In this document: positions 42,930 through 53,272 of the stretch, in pieces
Layout of the letters: each line of letters starts with the position of its first letter
Position numbering within the stretch: position 1 is the first letter of the stretch
Assembly: GCA_907165135.1 (NCBI GenBank)
Contig: OU015570.1
Location: 310,001-374,000, forward strand
Origin: Oikopleura dioica
Taxonomy: Eukaryota > Chordata > Appendicularia > Copelata > Oikopleuridae
Direction: 5' to 3'
Length of the DNA: 64,000 bases
Made by a program: the position numbers and the translations under genes
Notes under the pieces: generated by a model
Databases searched by the model: none
Told to the model about the DNA's origin: nothing
Seen by the model: the letters and a program-made list of their open reading frames with translations, nothing else

Positions 42930-43426
42930 CACCCCTCTTTATTTACTTCCCCCGCGCCCCTTTTTTGCGAATTTCACGGCCAACTTTTGCCCAAATTCAA
43001 AAATTCAAAAAGAATAAATGTGAGAGTCTTTATTTTGTGGGTTGCTTCTGGTTGTTGCATGTCAGCACTTCCAGAAAGCGGCGATAGGGAAGAAAATTGA
43101 AACATGCGGGGTAAGAGGGATTTTTTTTTGAAGATTTGATTGTAAGTAAATAAAATTTTTTGAAATTTTTTTTTGCAAATAATATCTTCAAGTCTTCATC
43201 TTTCATTTCTGACTCTTTGTTTGTTTCTCTATCATTACTGGCTGATGAGCTAGAGAGAATAAAAGAAGCGCAACTTCAAAAGGATTCAACTTCTGCAAAC
43301 TTCATTATATTTTTCTGAAACCGGTACCATTGAAAAGCCCATTAAATTCTGAACAGATTCCACGTAATGCGCTAAGCTGAAAGTGTACTTATTGCCCTTC
43401 GCGCGCTGATAAACAAAAGAACTTAA

Positions 43427-43724
43427 CCCTTTGGGCGCACGTGGCATTTTAAAACGCAACAAGATCGTTCGAGAAATTCACCCCAAAATCTTACGCAACT
43501 TTGACATCAATTATGAGTCACTGATAAATTATCAACATTTGACAATTATTGTCAAATCGGAATAAAATTCAGCTCAACTGAAAGACCAAAGCCTGAAGAA
43601 CAAAAATCATTTTTCAGAATTATAAACTTCCATCTAAAAGTACGAGAAATAGGTGAAAAAGCCTGTGGCGTTTTTAAGCGCCACGCGATTGCCAACGCAT
43701 AAGTTTCCCCTCGCGCCCAATGAG
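43427..43724. mobile_element. TTAA-flanked MITE nested in M3 copy 2
   Basis: It is bounded by TTAA (43,423-43,426 and 43,725-43,728), with tips CCCTTTGGGCGC on the left and the inverted GCGCCCAATGAG on the right. CCCTTTG tips beside TTAA are classic for piggyBac-derived elements. M3 copy 1 lacks it at the equivalent place (near 6,722), giving an empty site. It is 298 bp and non-coding. Confidence 0.8.
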
Positions 43725-44114
43725 TTAAATTCTTAAGCGCTCTAAGCACGGCAGAACGCCCCGATGATCGGAGTCCGATCGGGCTATTTTGGGGTCCCGA
43801 GAGATGATTCCCGCTGAGCGCGCGCTAAGTTATCTTGTTTATCTAACCTTTATCGCAAAAAAGTACAGTTTCAGCTTAGCGCATTACGTGGAATCTATTC
43901 AGAATCTAATGGGCTTTTCAATGGTACCGCTTTCAGGAAAATATAATGAAGTTTGCAGGAGCTGAATCCTTTTGAAGTTGCGCTTCTTTTATTCTCTCTA
44001 GCTCATCAGCCAGTAATGACAGAGAAAAACAAAGAGTCGTAAATGAAAGATGAAGACTCAAAGATATTATTCGCAAAAAGAAATTTGAGTTCGTTTTTAT
44101 TGCAGGCTTAACGT

Positions 44115-44140
44115 TTTCGGAACAGAAATTCCATCATCAG
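44115..44140 (-). ncRNA. hammerhead-like core, left terminal copy of PLE-2
   Basis: On the minus strand CTGATGA, a GGAA/TTCC stem with loop TTTCTG, and GAAA lie in order. The right copy is at 47,334-47,359. Confidence 0.5.
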
Positions 44141-44445
44141 AGCCGGTTGCTTGAAAATTTGACGATCTTTTAACACAGGAGGAACTAACCTTGTCTTTAA
44201 GAAGAGTGAACTGATCAAAAATCCGAATAATAACTTGATCCCTTACCATATTCTAGAGAAAATAATCAACCCAAACTTATTTTTTTACAATCTCAGAGGC
44301 TCCAATTACCTTAAAAACTTGCCTCTGAGTGGTATCACAAAATAAAAATTTTCCGATGGTGAATCTGTTTATTTAACTGCGGATCTTTAAGCACGATTTC
44401 TAGACCTTCAACTTGTTTTCTTTTGTCATAAGAGAGATTTTTATG

Positions 44446-44772
44446 TTATATCGAAAAATGTGAGCTAAGAAAATTAAATCGAGATGTAGGATTATTTTGC
44501 TGATATTCCTCAATGAAACCTGTCTTAAAATCATCGCACTCTTTTGTATGAGAATATATAGCTGTATCTTTTGATGGTTGTCCATGATCTCGGATTCTCA
44601 TGCTCAAGGATTCCGACTCCCCAATATACTCTAGGCCGCACCGACATTTAAATGAATACACCACATTAATGGCCTTTTCAAATTCCGTCTTCGGCAGTAG
44701 ACTAGAGATTATCGTATTACGCATCGTTACAGTAGACAATGCCGTGTGCAAATTAAATTCTGGCAAAAACAC
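44446..44772 (-). pseudogene. PLE-2 GIY-YIG endonuclease domain
   Basis: The minus-strand frame reads LPEFNLHTALSTV, then VVYSFKCRCGLEYIGESESL and SMRIRDHGQ. This has the V-Y and YIG signature elements, the Cys pair and the catalytic Arg of Penelope nucleases, followed by IYSHTKECDDF. The conserved C-terminal Glu region is replaced by an early end near 44,446. The linker upstream continues at 44,959-44,753 (FTLCIPYTSQRVSRITSELR). Confidence 0.8.
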
Positions 44773-44890
44773 GGATATTACACCTGCGCAGCTCGCTGGT
44801 TATTCGGGAGACTCTCTGACTCGTGTAAGGAATACAGAGTGTAAAATTCCTCTCTGGATTTTCAGACTTTTCCAATTTCCAGTCTTTTTT

Positions 44891-45671
44891 ACAGGGGTGA
44901 CCATTTGGGCATTTGGCAAATCGGGCAATTTTCGGGCAAAAACGCTTTTGGGCGGGCATTTGGTCGGCTCAACGCCTGAAAATAGATGGGCAACATTGGA
45001 AAAGTCGGGCATTTGGGCATTTTCTGGGCAGTTGGGCACCATCGGGCAGTTGGGCAAATGCCCACCGGGGAAAATCAAGAACGTGGGCGTTTTCCTGTCC
45101 GCTTATTGGTCGTTAAGCTCACAAACAAGAAAAAAGATATAAGGAGAAGGTTCTGCAAGGGTGTGTGAAGTGGACCTCTTTGGTTAGCTGTCTACCTTTG
45201 ACCTCTTAATCCTTTTGTGAAATTATCCCTACCCTTAACTCAGCCCCTTATTTGCGGAGATGGTTCTGCAAGGGTGTGTGAAGTGGACCTTCATGGTTAG
45301 CTGTCTACCCTTGACCTCCAGATCCTTTTTAACCCTCATTTTTCCAACCCCATTTTTGAACCACTTTTTTCGAGACGAATATGCAAGAGTGTGTGAAGTG
45401 GACCTTAATGGTTAGCTGTCTATTCTTGACAACCTGATCGATCTTTTACAAAATTATTTTTAACCGCTTTTTAAATATATTTCAAACCTTCCAAATGTTC
45501 AACTGTAATAAATTATTGAGAGACATTTAAAAAATTAAAGTTTTAACAAGCCCGAAATACTTGGAAAATTTTTGCCCGAAAAATTGCCCGATTGGGCATT
45601 CTGGGCACATTGGACTGGGCGGGCAATTGGTCGGCCCGACGATGATTTTTTGCCCAAATGGTCACCCCTGT
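44891..45671. mobile_element. hAT-like non-autonomous element with TTTGGGCA words
   Basis: The tips are perfect 20-bp inverted repeats CAGGGGTGACCATTTGGGCA, the CAGGGG start typical of hAT elements. Inside both ends are many TTTGGGCA, TTGGGCAA and CGGGCATTTGG words (over ten on the left). T-rich flanks obscure an 8-bp duplication. The centre holds the 112-116 bp tandem repeat described separately. No transposase. Confidence 0.75.
45151..45450 (+). repeat. 112-116 bp tandem repeat, three copies
   Basis: Units starting at about 45,151, 45,263 and 45,379 share TTCTGCAAGGGTGTGTGAAG, TGGACCT and TGGTTAGCTGTCTACCTTTG, and diverge in their second half. They lie in the middle of the hAT-like element. 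Confidence 0.85.
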
Positions 45672-45890
45672 TTTTATCCATTTTACCTTCTTTAACGTCT
45701 CTAACTGCATCACGTATAATTCCTAGGGGAAATTCTTGAGAGAGATATTTCTGTTCTATCTCTTTTTATTCTTCGTCAAGAGTTTTCTGACAAGAATGCT
45801 TGTAAAATGACCTTTTTTTTTCTGATATTAGAATTCCCTTTTTCAAAGAGACCAGAGCAGTATCTTTTACAAAATTCATCGGAACTGTAT

Positions 45891-46485
45891 GATGAATTTA
45901 AAAAACTTTTTTGCAGGCAAAATTCAAACTTTGCCTGTTTTCATACCTAGCAGAAAGCCCGTAAAATTTCGAGTCGCCTGGACTAGATTTGGGCCAAAAC
46001 CGTCATACGGTGACGTCATAAATGACGTATAAAGTTGGCAAAAATGGCGATTTTGGCCAAACTTTGAGTCAGTTTTTAGGGGCTTTATTAAAGGAATTTT
46101 TCGGTGTTTTATAGCTCAAATTGATCCTTGTGAAAAACTGAACTAAGGTTTTCAAGATTTTTTTATTTGGTTGAAAATTTTTTTTCAGGAAATTCTAGAG
46201 CCCAGTTTTTCAAAAATTTTTTAAAAACCCTTAAAAACCTTAGTTCAGTTTTAAATAAGCTTTCATTTGAGCTATAGAACACTCCTTAATTCCATCGGGA
46301 AGGCAATTAAAATTTGACTCAAAGTTTCGCCTATTTGGGACCTTCTGACGTCATTTGTGACGTCATTCTCTAGAAAATTTCAAAAACGATTTGGTCAAAT
46401 CGACTCAAAATTTTACGGGCTTTCATAGGGGTACAAAATCCGGCCAGGTCAGAAATTTGCCTGCAAAAAGTTTTTTAAATTCATC
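45891..46485. mobile_element. TA-flanked foldback element
   Basis: The ends are inverted repeats GATGAATTTAAAAAACTTTT with TGCAGGCAAA following, flanked by TAT/TA. Inverted similarity continues inward (CCCGTAAAATTT..GAGTCG; TGACGTCA-containing block; TATAGCTCAAAT; AACTGAACTAAGG), so almost the whole 595 bp can fold on itself. It interrupts the PLE-2 remnant. Non-coding. Confidence 0.8.
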
Positions 46486-47333
46486 TATGTTTACGATTGT
46501 TGCGTATTTGTAGGATATTTGATTCTGAAGGATAAATAATAAAATCAAGGAATTTAAAACCTCTTTGACAAGATCTTTCGACTGTAACTTTAAGACTTTC
46601 ATGGAGATTTTACTAAGACCGGAAATGCTTGATTTTAGCAAAATCGTAGAGACACAATTTTCAAAAAATAAATTTCGGTATAAGTAATTTTTCAATCAAA
46701 AAACCTTCTGTCATTTTTAAGATAAAGGTTCAAATAAAATATTTAAATCATAATATTTCTAAGTTTTCAGGCTAATTTTCGAGCTATTCGACCGTTTATT
46801 TAGGCCATTTTCGAATAGTTGATTACTTTGAGTTAGAAATTAAACGACTTTTTATTGAGCAAACCGAAAACGCTTCTGACAGATTAAAGATCTAAGATAG
46901 ATGTACTTTTAGAGCCTATGTGTTCTCCATCATTATTGATATGTTTAGAGTTATTCAATGGTAAAATTGGGGAAATCGAAGGTAGTACCCTTAAAATACT
47001 TGTCGAAACAGCGAAAAGACGTTAGACGAGTGAGCACTCTTTTTAAGGTAATTGGAGCCTCTGAGATTGTAAAAAAATAAGTTTGGGTTGATTATTTTCT
47101 CTAGAATATGGTTAGGGATCAAGTTATTATTCGGATTTTTGATCAGTTCACTCGAAATGTTCGTTTATGTATAATCTGAGATTTTCAGAAGATTATAACT
47201 AGAGGAAGGCCAAATCGACAAAAATTGTACACTTCGGGTAAGGGGGTTCTTTAGGCAGCTTCGGGTATAGGGGTTAAAGACAAGGTCAGTTCCTCCTGTG
47301 TTAAAAGATCGTCAAATACTCAAGCAACCGGCT

Positions 47334-47359
47334 CTGATGATGGAATTTCTGTTCCGAAA
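47334..47359 (+). ncRNA. hammerhead-like core, right terminal copy of PLE-2
   Basis: CTGATGA (47,334-47,340), a GGAA/TTCC stem, and GAAA (47,356-47,359). It is in the repeat arm inverted relative to 44,115-44,140. One extra base precedes the stem, as in PLE-1. Confidence 0.5.
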
Positions 47360-47454
47360 ACGTTAAGCCTGCAATAAAATCGAACTCATTTATCCACTGA
47401 TGTCAATTAACGATTCAAAAAGAAATTTCAACAAATATTATGTTTGAGAGTAAC

Positions 47455-48099
47455 CAGAGTTCGAAATCTGGCAGAAAATCTCTGCTCCTGCTCCTTCCTT
47501 GCTCCCATCCCCTCAAAAAAAGAGCTCCCGCATGAAAAATCCGTGCTCCTGCTCCCTCCTGCTCCCCGAAATCGGGAGCTCCTTTGGGAGCTTCTAATTT
47601 TGCTCCCGATGAATTACCATAAGAATTTTTCGGCCAAAAATATTGATCTGTTTTTTGTTTGAAATCTGGCAGCCCCGGTCAAAATCTGACAAAAAAAAAT
47701 TTGTATCAAAAATCTTAAAATCAAACTAAATTATTTTTAAGCTAAATATTGATAAAATAATTCAAAAGAGACAGTAAAGTATATTTACAAGAAAAATAAT
47801 CGTCTCTTCTGATCGAGTAATGATTAAAAAAGATAAAGTCAATTTTTGCTTGATGAATTATAAATTCTAGACCAAAAATTGTTGATTTCATATTATTTTT
47901 CGGGGTTTTTAAGAAAAAAAAACAACAGAAACTTTTCTAGTACGATTGTTTCCGCAGTTTTTGTAAAATTTTGAGCAGAATTGGGAGCAAAATGGGAGCT
48001 CCCACTCCCGAAAATTTTTGCTCCTGCTCCCTCCTGCACCCCGAAATCGGGAGCTCCTTTGGGAGCTCCCAATTTTGCTCCCCCAGATTTCGAACTCTG
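47455..48099. mobile_element. hAT-like element with GCTCCTGCTCCC words, 8-bp TSD
   Basis: The 17-bp tips CAGAGTTCGAAATCTGG / CCAGATTTCGAACTCTG are flanked by AGAGTAAC (47,447-47,454) and AGAGTTAC (48,100-48,107), an 8-bp duplication with one mismatch. Inside each end are clusters of GCTCCTGCTCC and GGGAGCTCC(TTTGGGAGCTCC). The split target is continuous M3 sequence. 645 bp, non-coding. Confidence 0.85.
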
Positions 48100-48264
48100 A
48101 GAGTTACGGCAAGCACGTGAACTTCAGCTCCGCGTCACTCACCCGGGTCCCTTAAGAATTAAGAAAAAATGACTGAAAAAAAATACGTAGAATTTTGAGG
48201 GTAAACAGGATCAGTTATCAAGGATAAAGCGTCAGGATCTGCTGCATGATAAAATTAAAATGAT

Positions 48265-48569
48265 TTGAGAGTAAGTTTAACTTCTCAATACACGAAAAAA
48301 ATACACGAAAAAAATTTATTCCTCGCAAACCAACTACAAAGGGAACAAAATTTGAAAAAGAATTATTCCTTTTGGATCCAATTTTTGGAACATCTTTTGG
48401 TTCGGAAGAGAAATCATTTTCAGAGTCTAATATTGATAAGACAAAGCATATCCTTAGTTTTTTATGCCTTAAATGTCTTGATAATTTTGAACGGATCTGT
48501 GTGGCAATAGATAATGGACAGTTTGTTGATACGCATTCATTGGAAATACTTCATCGGTTTGAATCTTGA
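48265..48569 (+). other. unidentified short open frames
   Basis: Two overlapping plus frames run here. The longer continuous one (from about 48,283) reads KELFLLDPIFGTSFGSEEKS and KCLDNFERICVAIDNGQFVD before a stop at 48,569. It has protein-like composition but no ATG near its start and no recognised homologue. It may be a fragment of an exon or element. Confidence 0.25.
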
Positions 48570-48869
48570 TGTTGAGAGTCAAATCTTAAGGGTAAAACAT
48601 CAAATCGGAGCGGCGCGCCACGCTTGATCAGCGCCCCGCCGTGACCTACTTTTCAAAGCGCCGTAACTTCTAAACGGATAAACTTTTTTTCAAACTTTCT
48701 TTTGAATTGAGATAATTGAAGCCTTTTCCCTTTGAATACTGAAAATAAGCGAATCGAATAGAAGTGGGAGAAACTCACATGAGTTGATTAAAATCTATCT
48801 CCTCTCACAATTTTTATCCGATTTTTCTGAAACTATATTACCGTCGAAAAGTCAGAAAATGTGGGTAGG

Positions 48870-48990
48870 ATTCATTTGCACAATAGCTTCATTTGCACAG
48901 AGCTTCATCTGCACAAGAGTTTTATTTGCACAATCTGTGAAAAAGAGGCTACTGTGCTAATGAGGCTCTTGTGCAAATGAGGGTCAAATT
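48870..48990. repeat. cluster of TTCATTTGCACA words
   Basis: Four direct copies (TTCATTTGCACAATAG, TTCATTTGCACAGAG, TTCATCTGCACAAGAG, TTTATTTGCACAATC) are followed by the inverted CTTGTGCAAATGAG and CTGTGCTAATGAG. The cluster could fold back and is probably a TIR-element end or remnant. Confidence 0.65.
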
Positions 48991-49293
48991 TTTGTTTCCT
49001 TTAAAAAAATTCTGAAGTTTCAAAAAAAATTCTCAAATGTTCAAACTTGCTGTTCACGTGATCAATAAAATAAATTATTCACATTGGTAAATAAAAATTT
49101 TTGAAATCAAACTAAGTCTTAAATAGTCCTTTTTACAAGTTGAACATATAAAAGAAACATTTTCGGAAATATAAATGTCTCTTTTGATAAGAAAAATGGA
49201 ATAAAAAAGGTCTCGGGAGCAAATTTTGATCACAAGCGTTGTTATTCTTTGTCATTCTAGAAGGAAAAATAGATATCTTTCGAAGTGGCAGAA

Positions 49294-49410
49294 GGTTGGC
49301 AGCTGCCAGTAACTGCCAGTCCTTGAAAAATGTAACTGCCATGTGACTGCCAGAATTGGCAGCTGCCAGTAGCAGTCGTGGCAGTACTGCCAGCAAATTT
49401 GGAACTCTGC
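49294..49410. repeat. cluster of TGGCAGCTGCCAGT words, TIR-element end
   Basis: TTGGCAGCTGCCAGTAACTG, ACTGCCAG and GGCAGTACTGCCAGC words crowd 115 bp. The cluster ends at CAAATTTGGAACTCTG, whose complement CAGAGTTCCAAATTTG resembles the CAGAGTTCGAAATCTGG tip at 47,455. A matching left end is not found. Confidence 0.6.
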
Positions 49411-49671
49411 TAGAACCGGTTGGTAATGCCGGTTTGACTCAAACCGTTTGAGCCTAGGTGCCTACGTAGTTTTTCATTAGGAATTTAAATCTGGTGAGAA
49501 AACAAGAATTCAAAAACATTTTTGGCTTTAAAAAGCGTTCCAAAGATATAATTATCCAATGAGCCGGATGACGTCATAATGACGTCATCTAGGCCTAAAA
49601 TTTGGTGATTCTGTTTAAGTTTTTACTGCAAATTTTCTTTATTTCTACTTTCGGGGATTCTACTAATCGGT

Positions 49672-49832
49672 GGTAAATTACACCAAATGACCGAAAAATA
49701 AGTAAAAATGCCCATTTGGTGTAAATAACCAATTGGTGTCAAAATTCATTTGGTGTGAATTTGAAAGTCATACCAAATGGAAATTTACACCAAATGGGAC
49801 TTTACACCAAATGGGAAATTACACCAAATAGG
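49672..49832. repeat. cluster of TTACACCAAATG words
   Basis: At least eight copies of TTACACCAAATG or its complement CATTTGGTGTAA occur in both orientations within 160 bp. A nearby pair of TGACGTCAT palindromes (49,570-49,592) lies outside the cluster. Confidence 0.7.
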
Positions 49833-49896
49833 CCCTACTCGCTTCCGCCAGCGTTTTTATCAATTCCTGATTTTGTTTACATATTAAATTATTCTA

Positions 49897-50044
49897 TACA
49901 GTGAAAACCCATTTTAAGGCCGATTTTCGGATGACTGAGAATTACAAAAATGGCCGTAAAATGGATATTTTTTGTCTCGAGTCCGATGACAATAATTTTT
50001 TTCATTTCTTCGGATAAAAAATGATGAATGAGGGTCAAAGGGTT
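49897..50044 (+). mobile_element. TIR-element end, same family as 25,412-25,519
   Basis: It starts TACAGTGAAAACCCATTTTA and includes TTTTTTGTCTCGAGTCCGAT and AAAATGATGAATGAGGGTCA. The opposite-strand relative in the cyclase-like gene shares the same order. The far end is not recognised. Confidence 0.55.
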
Positions 50045-50194
50045 ATCGCATATTTCTTTTGCTCGAAAAAAGTAGTATAAAGTTTATTAATCATGGACTT
50101 TTTTAAATATGTCCTTTGAATTGAACTCAAGGTGATTCTTTCTTTGATTATTTCAAAAATTATATTCGAAAGACACGTCTGAAAAAGGGATTTC

Positions 50195-50347
50195 CCTACG
50201 TGGTACAGATCCCTACCTGGTACAGATCCCAACCTGGTATAGATCCCTACCTGGCACAAAAATTTAAATGTACCAGGTAGGGAATACAAAAATTTAAATG
50301 TACCAGGTGGGGATGTGTACCAGGTAGGGATCTGTACCAGGTAGGGA
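50195..50347. repeat. cluster of GGTACAGATCCCTACCTGG words
   Basis: Four left-hand copies of TGGTACAGATCCCTACC are followed by inverted copies TACCAGGTAGGG(A), with two AAAAATTTAAATGTACCAGG units in the centre. The whole 150 bp forms a near-palindrome. Confidence 0.75.
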
Positions 50348-50919
50348 AATTCAAAATAGAATTTTTTTAAAATCGATAATCGACACATTAACCCAAAATA
50401 TATTTCTACTCAACCCCCAATCGAGAATAATTTTTTATTTCGAAAATTTTTCTTTCATTATATTTTCCTATAAACCCAAAATCCCTCTCCCCGACACTTA
50501 TTTTAGTCGATGTTTGGCGAAATCAGTGGTCGATTTGGTCAGTTGGGTCGGATTTTTGGTCGGTTTTGGTCCGTTTTAAGGGTACTACCTTCGATTTCCA
50601 CAACTTTAGCATTGAATAACTAAGAAAATGTCAATGATAGCCTATAATTGATAAAGGGAATCATACATTAGTTTCTACTAAGATCTATCTATCTTAGATT
50701 ATTAATCCGTCTGAAGATTTTTAAATTGTTTAACAAAACTTAGCCTGAAAACATGTTTTTCTTTTATTTTTAATTGCATAATAGTCTATCTAGAGCTTCA
50801 TCTATAATCTATGAGGAAAATTTTAAGATTGAAGCTAAAATAATATAAAAATGGCTTTATGAAAATTATGTCTCTTTAATTGAGCATTTTTCAAAAGTTT
50901 CCGACACATTTTTTCCGGG

Positions 50920-51195
50920 GACGGACGGTGCCGGTACCAATCCAAAATTGGTACCCGGTACCAAATTTCTGGTACCCGGTACCAAAAAAATGTCAGGATA
51001 CCGAGCCGAAATTGATTTTAAAAGGTGTTTTTGGTCAATAAATGAAGTTTTCTTACAATTCAGCCGCGGAGCGGACATTAGTTTTTTGATGGGTCAGAAA
51101 AAATGTTTGACTTTGGTACCGGGTACCAATTTTTTGGTACCGGGTACCAATTTTGGTACCGGGTACCAATTTGGTACCGGCACCGTCCGTCTCCC
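50920..51195. mobile_element. TIR element with GGTACCGGGTACC words
   Basis: The tips are GACGGACGGTGCCGGTACCA on the left and the inverted TGGTACCGGCACCGTCCGTC on the right. Directly inside are GGTACCCGGTACCAAA (two) and GGTACCGGGTACCAATTTT (three) palindromes. The centre is unrelated AT-rich sequence. About 270 bp. Confidence 0.8.
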
Positions 51196-51252
51196 ATTTT
51201 TTCCTCTAGAGTCTACAAATCACATCATAAGCCTTATGACATAAGGGGGTAG

Positions 51253-51465
51253 TGTGAGATCGGAATTTTCCCCGAGCTCACTTCTCGCCCATCCCCCTCA
51301 TCTCTTATCATTAGGCCAGGCGCCTCGCGCACTAGAAATAGCCCTGCACTACCCTGAACAACTCACTCTCTGAATTACTGAATAAAACAATAGAACCGGC
51401 CAAGTAGAGTCCCCTTCCTGCAGGAAACCAAGAGAACAACTACGAAAAAAAGTTCGAATCTCTCA
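51253..51465 (+). repeat. 5' LTR of element E (about 213 bp)
   Basis: It starts TGTGAGATCGGAATTTTCC and ends CGAATCTCTCA. It shares the GATCGGAATTTT start, an AATAAAACAATAGA region and a CCTTCCTGCAGGAAACCA block with the element C LTR but is otherwise diverged. It is followed by TCTGGTGACCTCGC, a tRNA-Trp-type primer site. Confidence 0.8.
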
Positions 51466-51531
51466 TCTGGTGACCTCGCAACGAATTCGCGCCCCAGCAG
51501 AGAGCCAGATAAGAAAAGGGTTATATGTTTC

Positions 51532-53248
51532 ATGTCAGATGCTTCATCAATTATAAACAAAGCGTTACACTATACGAGTAAAGTATCAGCTGCCATAAGA
51601 CAGAGTCTTCTTTTTCTTCCATTGGTACACGGAGACGAAGAAACACAGACGAACTACAGACAGACAAATCAAATACCTACGAACGCTGAAATTGTTGCAC
51701 GCCTGAAAGAACTGAATCTTGAATACATTGTTTTTGTCTTTTCTACATATCGCGGACGATTCTTTCTGATCCCGATCGAACTTCGAGAAACTCCAGTCAA
51801 CAGGAATCAAGTCAAAGCTTTTTCATCACTACTTCACGATTTTAAAACGAACGAAAGTCTCAGAAGAAGAACATCGCTATTAGACGTTGAAGAGCTCCTA
51901 CAACTTACGGACGAAGGATTACCCGGATTTGTTATCTACGCAATAAGAACAATAATCCACACGGTTACCATTAATAAACCAATCGTAAACAGTGGATTAG
52001 AAATTGCAGTTCAAATGGAGCAAGAATATACCAGCGAAGGTTCTAATAATGAAACAATTTTCGAAGATGCTGTAGACGACGGTCCAGATCAAATTGATGA
52101 AAGCATTAGACAGACTGAAGACGAAGTAAATCGGACATTCAGTGAAAACCCGCTGTTTAATGAAGAAGCAACATTTACGCGACCGAGACCAAGAAGCTAC
52201 CAAGTCAACAACACAACTGATAGCAAAGACGATTCCGACAATTGGGCTGAAAAATGGAAAAATCACCGTATCCCAAAATTTCAAGAATCAGGTCTTGGAA
52301 TAAAAGACTGGGCATCCAAGGTTATCTTTATGATCAACTTTTCACGAAAACGGCCATTGACTGATAAAGAAAAATGTCAGCTTATATTGGAAAATATCCC
52401 GATGAAGTCATTTGGACCGATATTGGAGTCCTTTAGCCAAACAACGAATCGAAACTATGAAGACCTTCTATCTGTACTCGAAGACGAGTTGCAAATTGAT
52501 GAAGCTGAAGCGAGCATGTCCCTTGCCAATCTCAAGTTCGAGGAGTCTCGCGACAAGGACCTCAAGCGATTCTTTGAGAAGATTATGAAGTTGACGAAAA
52601 TCAAATATCCGAATTTGGACAAAGAAGGTCTCCTCACCACGAGTATGGAACACTTTGAAAAGCTCATTCCAAATTACGTAAAAAATTCGGAAAATTGGGG
52701 ACTCGACGTTTACGATGACAGTGATCCGATGAGAAGAGTCCAACTTGCTAACCGACTGTACAACCTTCACAAAAGCAAGCGATCAGTTAACACATTATCG
52801 GACACCAAACAAAAGGGCATCCAAAAAAGTAGCCCTTCTTCCCAATCAAAGTGTTCGAATTATGGCAAAAAGGGCCATATTCGTCCAGAATGCCGTCTAC
52901 TCCCAGAATGCCATAATTGTGGTAAAAGAGGCCATTTTAAAAAGGAATGTCGAAGTATGGCTAAAGATCAGCAATCTAGAGGAGGTCATTCGAATTCTTT
53001 CCGCGGAACTGGCCGAGGAAGCTTTCAAAATCAATGACAGCAACAAGGCCGCCAGCAGTATCAAAGCCAGCAGAGTTCCCGAGGAAACTTTAGACCGAAT
53101 GGGCAAAATCGAAACTGCTTCAACTGTTATTCACCAAATCACTGGGCCAAAGACTGTCCTCGACCTCGGCGCCAATATGAACTTGGGCATTTCTCAACCT
53201 CAAGGTCATGAAATGAGAAACACGCCGTTCATTCAAATCGACAACTAA
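51532..53248 (+). pseudogene. gag of element E
   Basis: A 501-codon frame (to a TGA at 53,035) covers nearly the full Gag. It has the N-terminal domain (YRGRFFLIPIELRET), an acidic linker, the capsid-like domain (SGLGIKDWASKVIFMINF), and two knuckles. The first knuckle has lost its second Cys (CSNYGKKGHIRPEC); the second is intact (CHNCGKRGHFKKEC). After the stop the frame continues through the third knuckle (CFNCYSPNHWAKDC), and an 8-bp deletion shifts its last residues. Element C has its stop at a different codon, so the two tails decayed independently. Confidence 0.88.
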
Positions 53249-53272
53249 AAACCCTGCTAAGATTTTGTAAAT

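Larger units (their letters stand above)
44753..46695 (-). pseudogene. PLE-2 linker and RT-thumb remnant, interrupted twice
   Basis: Minus-strand pieces at 46,695-46,486, 45,890-45,672 and 44,890-44,753 read in order as a helical segment (KLQSKDLVKEVLNSLILLF), a basic linker (FPLGIIRDAVRDVKEG) and the conserved pre-nuclease motif (FTLCIPYTSQRVSRI..ELRR). The gaps are exactly the two inserted elements. Stops remain even after removing them. Confidence 0.6.
44087..47416 (-). mobile_element. Penelope-like element PLE-2 with inverted terminal copies
   Basis: It is flanked by a 12-bp direct repeat AAAAAGAAATTT (44,075-44,086 and 47,417-47,428). The outer 250-350 bp (44,087-44,340 and 47,040-47,396) are inverted copies of one another containing TTATTGCAGGCTTAACG and a hammerhead-like core. 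The body reads on the minus strand: an RT-thumb-like remnant (46,695-46,486), linker, and a GIY-YIG nuclease (44,772-44,446). Two short elements are nested in it (44,891-45,671; 45,891-46,485). The RT palm is gone. Confidence 0.75.
43140..48151. mobile_element. M3 TTAA-type palindromic element, copy 2, heavily interrupted
   Basis: The long arms (about 43,150-43,400 and 43,855-44,086) share more than 200 bp of inverted similarity around GAAGCGCAACTTCAAAAGGA and ACGTAATGCGCTAAGCTGAA, and match copy 1 at 6,398-7,006. The right terminus (GTCACTCACCCGGGTCCC then TTAA at 48,152-48,155) lies 4 kb away. The sequence in between is accounted for by PLE-2 (44,087-47,416) and an 8-bp-TSD element (47,455-48,099). 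The left tip is lost. Confidence 0.75.

Noticed and set aside
44600-45142. 180-codon plus frame across the PLE-2/hAT-like region
   Set aside because: It is antisense to the GIY-YIG domain and then reads through the TTTGGGCA word cluster; a shadow frame.
49570-49592. Paired TGACGTCAT palindromes as CRE sites
   Set aside because: Only two isolated copies with no gene nearby; similar words occur inside the foldback at 45,891-46,485.
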